From: Dinochytrium kinnereticum
Lineage: Eukaryota; Chytridiomycota; Chytridiomycetes; Chytridiales; Chytridiaceae
Direction of reading: 5' to 3'
DNA length: 12,786 nucleotides
Assembly: GCA_027604005.1 (NCBI GenBank)
Contig: JADGJT010000536.1
Location: forward strand, 1 to 12,786
This document shows positions 9,170-12,786 of the stretch, one piece after another. Every line of letters starts with the position of its first letter. Position 1 is the stretch's first letter. The notes under the pieces are model-generated. The model worked only from the letters and a program-made list of their open reading frames with translations. It searched no databases and was not told the origin of the DNA. The position numbers and the translations under genes are program-made.

Positions 9170-9631
9170 GATGTTTGGTTGGGCGGGTTGGGGAGGATTG
9201 TTCTCAACTTTGAGATGATTTGAATGACAAAGCGGTGAGGATGTTGTACAGCATCGAGCGACTTCAGACGCTGCGTTCTGCGACAAAGGCCCACGATGAG
9301 GTAGCCACGCGTTTGTTCCGCTCAAGCTGCCAAGAGCATAAGCTGGTATCAGCGGGCATCTAGGCAGATACCCCTTTTTTTCAACACGCGAACCCATGGT
9401 CCTATACAAACAAGAGAGTTTTCCGCGTTCTGTTAGTTTTTGGCGTTAGACCCGTGAATGATCATAATAAGATGCGCATGCATAGGTGTGTTTTTTTTTG
9501 AGGTTGTAGTTTCCGTTTCCAGCGATGTTGATCGGGATTTCAAAAAAAAAAAAAAAAAGAAAGTGAACCAAATCAACTTGAACAACAGAAACTAGCCTTC
9601 TTCGCCGTCGATAAATACCCCCCTTCCAGTC
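9170..9631. promoter_or_regulatory. Divergent intergenic region shared by acetyltransferase and b561 genes
   Basis: The two start codons face away from each other across 462 bp, so this segment must hold at least part of both promoters. It contains a T9 run (9491-9499) and an A17 run (9542-9558). Poly(dA:dT) tracts of this kind commonly exclude nucleosomes in fungal promoters. An ATAAATA at 9611-9617 is only about 15 bases before the b561 ATG, too close for a standard TATA box unless the 5' UTR is minimal. Co-regulation of the two genes is possible but not shown. Confidence 0.6.
9542..9558 (+). repeat. Homopolymer, 17 A
   Basis: Uninterrupted A17 tract about 75 bases upstream of the b561 start codon, inside the divergent promoter region. 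It is a likely nucleosome-depleting element and a site of length variation. Confidence 0.85.
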
Positions 9632-10475
9632 ATGATCTCTGATCTTGCCATTCGTTCATCCGCGTGGGCCTACGTTGCCCTGATCATCATCACCAACTTG
9701 CCCCGGTTCACTCTCTTCTCCCTGCACCCCATCTCAATGGCATTGCTTTTTGCCGTTCTTGCTGAAGCTGGTCTGGCCTTTTTGCGGAGAAAGGCGGTAG
9801 CCTCCGGCCACGATCACCATCATGATCATCAGCATGACGGGCAGGGATGCTGCTCTCATGATAACGTTTCAGCCAAGCCGATCATCACAAAGTCGGAGCA
9901 AATTGACACCCACGCTTCCCTTGCCTTTGCGGCGTTGGCGTTTTCTGTTCTGGGGTTTGGGGTACATTTACTTTTCTTGGTTGATGGTTCACTGCCGGCC
10001 TTTGGCTATTTCTGCTCACGATTTGGTTAGGTTATCTTTTACGTTAAGAGCACCAATGGGAAGTCACACTTTTCGACATGGCATGGCTTCCTCGGTATTG
10101 TTATATTCGCAATGGGTCTCGTTCAAGGTTTTGGGGGGATGCAAGGGCGGAAAATGAGGTAAATATTTAGTGTTTTCAACCAGTTTCTTTTTTTGACAGC
10201 TCTCTCTTGGTTTTACTTTTGCGGTTGTTCTCTCTTTTGAAATAATGTAACTGATGCATATCAGGAACTACCAGTTTCTTAGGATGCATCGAAGTAATGG
10301 TCTTGGATTGATGTTCTTGTTCGCACTTGTATCTCACCTTCACCTCGAGTCGCTCTTTAGTAGCGAAAGCTGGATGGCCAAGAGCCAGATTTTTCCTCTA
10401 TGGGGTGTTATTTGTGAGGCCCCTCTTATTGTTGCAACCGTGGGGATGGTTGCGAGAATCGCCGAGAGGCTTTAA
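9632..10475 (+). CDS. Cytochrome b561-domain membrane protein (CYB561D2-like), three exons
   Basis: Exons are 9632-9961, 10031-10158 and 10265-10475, with GT-AG introns of 69 and 106 nt. The joined frame gives 222 residues, close to the size of animal CYB561D2. The four haem-ligand histidines of the family can be assigned to His32 (in LHPISMALL), His94 (IDTHASLAF), His128 (STWHGFLGI) and His161 (RMHRSNGLGL). Hydrophobic segments lie at about 13-31, 34-52, 93-115, 128-145, 164-180 and 193-215, consistent with a six-helix di-haem protein. The family moves electrons across membranes, usually from ascorbate or a similar donor to ferric iron or another acceptor; donor and acceptor here are unknown. 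A His/Cys-rich insertion (about 59-78) lies in the loop between the second and third segments and is unusual. It starts 462 bp from the divergent acetyltransferase and ends 208 bp before the kinase gene. Confidence 0.92.
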
Positions 10476-10683
10476 ATGACACCTCGCTGTTGTCGTTATA
10501 TTTCGTTTCATTCATCCTATAGAGTCGCACATGTAATTGAAAGACTCCTTAGCTTCTGTGTGCTGACCGAGATATGCTTAATTCCCGTCGTTCGGGCCTA
10601 ATCCACCAGTGAACTCTTTCTGCGTCCCAGCCTTATTACCTTGAACACGTTGGTGGAGGTTTGTGGAACTCTTCAAGTTGGAA
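10476..10683. other. Short tandem intergenic spacer
   Basis: These 208 bases must contain both the 3' end of the b561 gene and the promoter and leader of the kinase gene. I see no exact AATAAA and no clear TATA box. The spacer is short, so the two transcripts may overlap. Confidence 0.45.
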
Positions 10684-12619
10684 ATGAATAGGGAGGAAAC
10701 TTGGATGCCAACCAGGCTACGAGCCTTTGTTGTCGGCGCCTGTTACCTGGACGTTATCCTCCATGTTGATGCGTAAGTGTGCATTGCTTCATTCAGCATT
10801 GCTGCTTGCCGTGGGCTGTCCGGCTTCAGGCTGAGGGCCTTGGTGTGGAGATGCAATGTGAAGCATGGAGGGCAATTTATTTCAAACTGCATGCATGGGC
10901 TGCTCTACTTCTGCAAGTCTCTTGTCTTGCGATGTTTAATTAACGTCATCTTGTTGTTGAAAAAGGTACCCAAAGGAGGATTCAAAGGTCCGGGCTCAGA
11001 GAGTCGAGAAACGACGCGGCGGTAATGGAGGGAATCTCCTCACCGTCCTCTCTCAGTTCCGTCAAGCTGAGCTTCTCAAGCGTAGCAAGAAATCTTCATC
11101 GTCCTTTCCTTCCTCTTCAACCTCGCAGAATCTCCCAGAGATACAATCAGCCTCGTCTTCGCAACCCCTCGACCTTACAACCGGTTCCTCACCCCCCGCC
11201 ATCTCAACCACACCCTCTCATGTTCCAGACGTGGCCTGTGAGATGGTCTGCGTGTTTGCTGGTGATCCTCCTCAGAATGAATCCCCCTCGGACAGTTTGA
11301 TCGTTCAGGACTTGGAGTCTCGCCAGGGAATCTCACTTCGTCATTGCATCTTTCGCGGACCGGGGTACTCGGAGCCAACTGCCTGGATCATTTCAACTCC
11401 TGTCTCTCGGACCGTTGTCAACCACACGACTGTCCCTGAAATGACCTTTTCTGAATTTGAGTCGGCGGTTGTGAGTTCTTCTGAGGAAGGGTCGTCGCCG
11501 CTTTTGAAGGTTCTTGAAGACGGTGTGGAGGACGTTTGGTTTCATTTTGAGGGACGAAATGTTCCCGAGGTCATCAGAATGGTTGAAACGTTAACGGATT
11601 TGAGACAGCGGTTTGGGAGGGTGGCTGTTGATGGATGGGGGCAGCGTAGGAGAGGTTCCATCTCCAGCGTCGCTAGCAAACCTCCCGAAGCGGAGAGCTC
11701 AGTCCCTACCCCCTCTTCAGTCTCATCCTCATCCTTTCTTCACATCCTACCACCTGATATAGTTAGCCTTTCTCCGGGCTTATCCCGTAAACTCTCCACT
11801 GGTTCGACCAATGGCCATCAATACTCCATCCCCAGTCTCCCCACCATCCCTGCGACCCCAACCTCATCAACAACGCCGTCCCCATTTCCCTCCACTGCAA
11901 CTGCGTATCTGTCCTCAGGGACACCGAACATGCTGCCGAGGTTCACTCTATCGGTTGAGTTTGAGAAGACCAATCGACCAGGGTTGGATGACTTGTTGCC
12001 CCTTGCCGATGTCCTGTTCTTTTCAAAGGTATATGCAGAGGGGATGGGATTCCCAGGGGCGCCAACGGGGTTTTTGGACAACGTGAGGAGGATGTGTAAG
12101 CCTGGGTGGGTCCCTTTCCATTCTCATTTACCACCAGCACACCATTTATTTAATCGCCGCCCCCCCCAACGTCTTCTCAGTGCCATCCTCTTTGTAACTT
12201 GGTCGGAGCACGGCGCGTTTGGTCTCGTCAATGACCCGACACGACCTGCTCGAACGTTTCACGTTCCGGCCCCATCCATCGTTGCGGTTGTTGACACGAT
12301 TGGGGCAGGGGACACGTTTGCGGCGGGATGCATTTATGCGTTGGGGGCTGGGTCTTGCTCGGCTGAGATTGCTGCGGGATGGGCTTGTCGACTTGCGACG
12401 AATAAGTGCGCGCAGGTTGGGTTTGAGGGGTTGGCGGAGAGGTGAGCATGGTTGCTTCTTTTTTTTTTTTCTATTTTGTTTTTATTTTTATTTTTGTGGC
12501 TTGTTTTTGGGTTTGGTTTTTTTGGGGGGGTGGGGGTGGGGGAGTTGTGTGGTTTGGGTTTAACTCTTTCCTTTCCCCTCCTCTTTTTTTTTTCTGGGTT
12601 TAGGATCGTGCTGCCTTGA
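10684..12619 (+). CDS. KHK: PfkB family sugar kinase, ketohexokinase type, with Ser/Pro-rich insertions; four exons
   Basis: Exons are 10684-10772, 10966-12105, 12181-12441 and 12604-12619, encoding 501 residues. The ordered parts track ketohexokinase closely. YLDV (Asp23), DAYPKED (Asp35) and GGNGGN (Gly49, Asn50, Asn53) match the human substrate-binding residues Asp15, Asp27, Gly41, Asn42 and Asn45 with one constant offset of 8. HFEGRN (Arg227) matches the substrate-site arginine. VEFEKTNRP, ADVLFFSKV and ILFVTWSEHGAFG follow, and the PfkB signature VVDTIGAGDTFAAG carries the catalytic Asp454. The last exon adds only IVLP. The predicted reaction is ATP-dependent phosphorylation of fructose or a similar ketose at C1, in the cytosol. 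The protein is about 200 residues longer than human KHK because of low-complexity segments at about 62-113 and 254-353. The intron 2 donor GTGGGT was chosen because a nearby GTAAGC breaks the frame. A start at Met8 (10705) is possible. Confidence 0.88.
12524..12542 (+). other. G-quadruplex-like G tract in the last kinase intron
   Basis: Seven G, T, five G, T, five G can supply four runs of at least three G with one-base loops on the coding strand. It lies within the 12442-12603 intron, after a T-rich run. This is a sequence motif only; folding is not shown. Confidence 0.55.
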
Positions 12620-12786
12620 GAGTATGCGGTTCGTTTTGGATGAATTGGGAGCGGGAGAGGGAAGTGTGGCATCCTGAAGATACATTTTTTTGTCAGGACC
12701 TTTCTCTACCATTCTACTGCCAATAGACATCGAGTTTACTCACCGTTTTTTTTTCGGTTGCTATAAAGTAACATCCTGCTATTGAC
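12620..12786. other. Downstream of the kinase gene, nothing further seen
   Basis: The tail after the kinase stop contains short T runs and no exact AATAAA or new reading frame of note. It presumably holds the kinase 3' UTR. Confidence 0.4.

Noticed and set aside
9125..9409. N-terminal extension of the acetyltransferase
   Set aside because: The frame is open upstream of 9169, but the added residues resemble translated promoter sequence and the family starts just before IRPATE.
10777..11025. 82-codon open frame overlapping the kinase
   Set aside because: Most of it is the first kinase intron (10773-10965) and it runs out of frame into exon 2.
12095..12180. GTAAGC as the donor of kinase intron 2
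   Set aside because: It is a better donor sequence than GTGGGT at 12106, but joining it to 12181 brings a stop within a few codons, whereas GTGGGT restores the family motif PGAILFVTWSEHG.
12219..12672. Open frames on both strands across the end of the kinase gene
   Set aside because: They cover kinase exon 3 in other frames and the T/G-rich last intron, and show no independent features.
1..12786. Defence islands, mobile elements, CRISPR arrays, tRNA or rRNA genes
   Set aside because: I looked for direct repeats with spacers, terminal inverted repeats, transposase motifs and tRNA-like TTC-loop sequences by eye and found none that hold.

Overview
This window looks like ordinary nuclear DNA of a fungus, most likely an early-diverging lineage (Mucoromycota, Mortierellomycota or chytrid-type). 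That placement is an inference. It rests on short GT-AG introns (54 to 193 nt), compact genes, T/C-rich leaders, AATAAA signals downstream of several genes, and conserved eukaryotic protein families. I see no mobile element, CRISPR array, rRNA, tRNA or viral gene. I found no clearly new multi-gene system. The most unusual items are a ketohexokinase-type kinase enlarged by two Ser/Pro-rich segments and a cytochrome b561 with a His/Cys-rich loop.

Layout. Bases 1-2202 hold no gene I can support. They carry strongly strand-asymmetric simple sequence: T- and CT-rich to about 850, A/G-rich from about 960 to 1240, then mixed. Bases 2203-3573 (+) are a single-exon gene for an unrecognised 456-aa protein with a possible signal peptide, followed by an AATAAA. 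Bases 3574-5056 are non-coding, and the second half is a long pyrimidine-rich leader. Bases 5057-6446 (+) are a six-exon WD40 gene that I recognise as STRAP. Bases 7081-8061 (+) encode an unrecognised 326-aa Ser-rich, basic-patch protein, probably nuclear. Bases 8324-9169 (-) are a five-exon GNAT N-acetyltransferase of the diamine acetyltransferase type. Bases 9632-10475 (+) are a three-exon cytochrome b561-domain membrane protein. Bases 10684-12619 (+) are a four-exon PfkB sugar kinase of the ketohexokinase type.

The genes look like independent housekeeping or metabolic loci, not a pathway cluster. Two arrangements matter. The 7081-8061 gene and the acetyltransferase converge, with polyadenylation signals only 37 nt apart. 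The acetyltransferase and the b561 gene diverge from a 462-bp shared upstream region containing a 17-A tract. The exon structures were built by eye from splice signals, reading frame and family motifs, and transcript data would be needed to confirm them.
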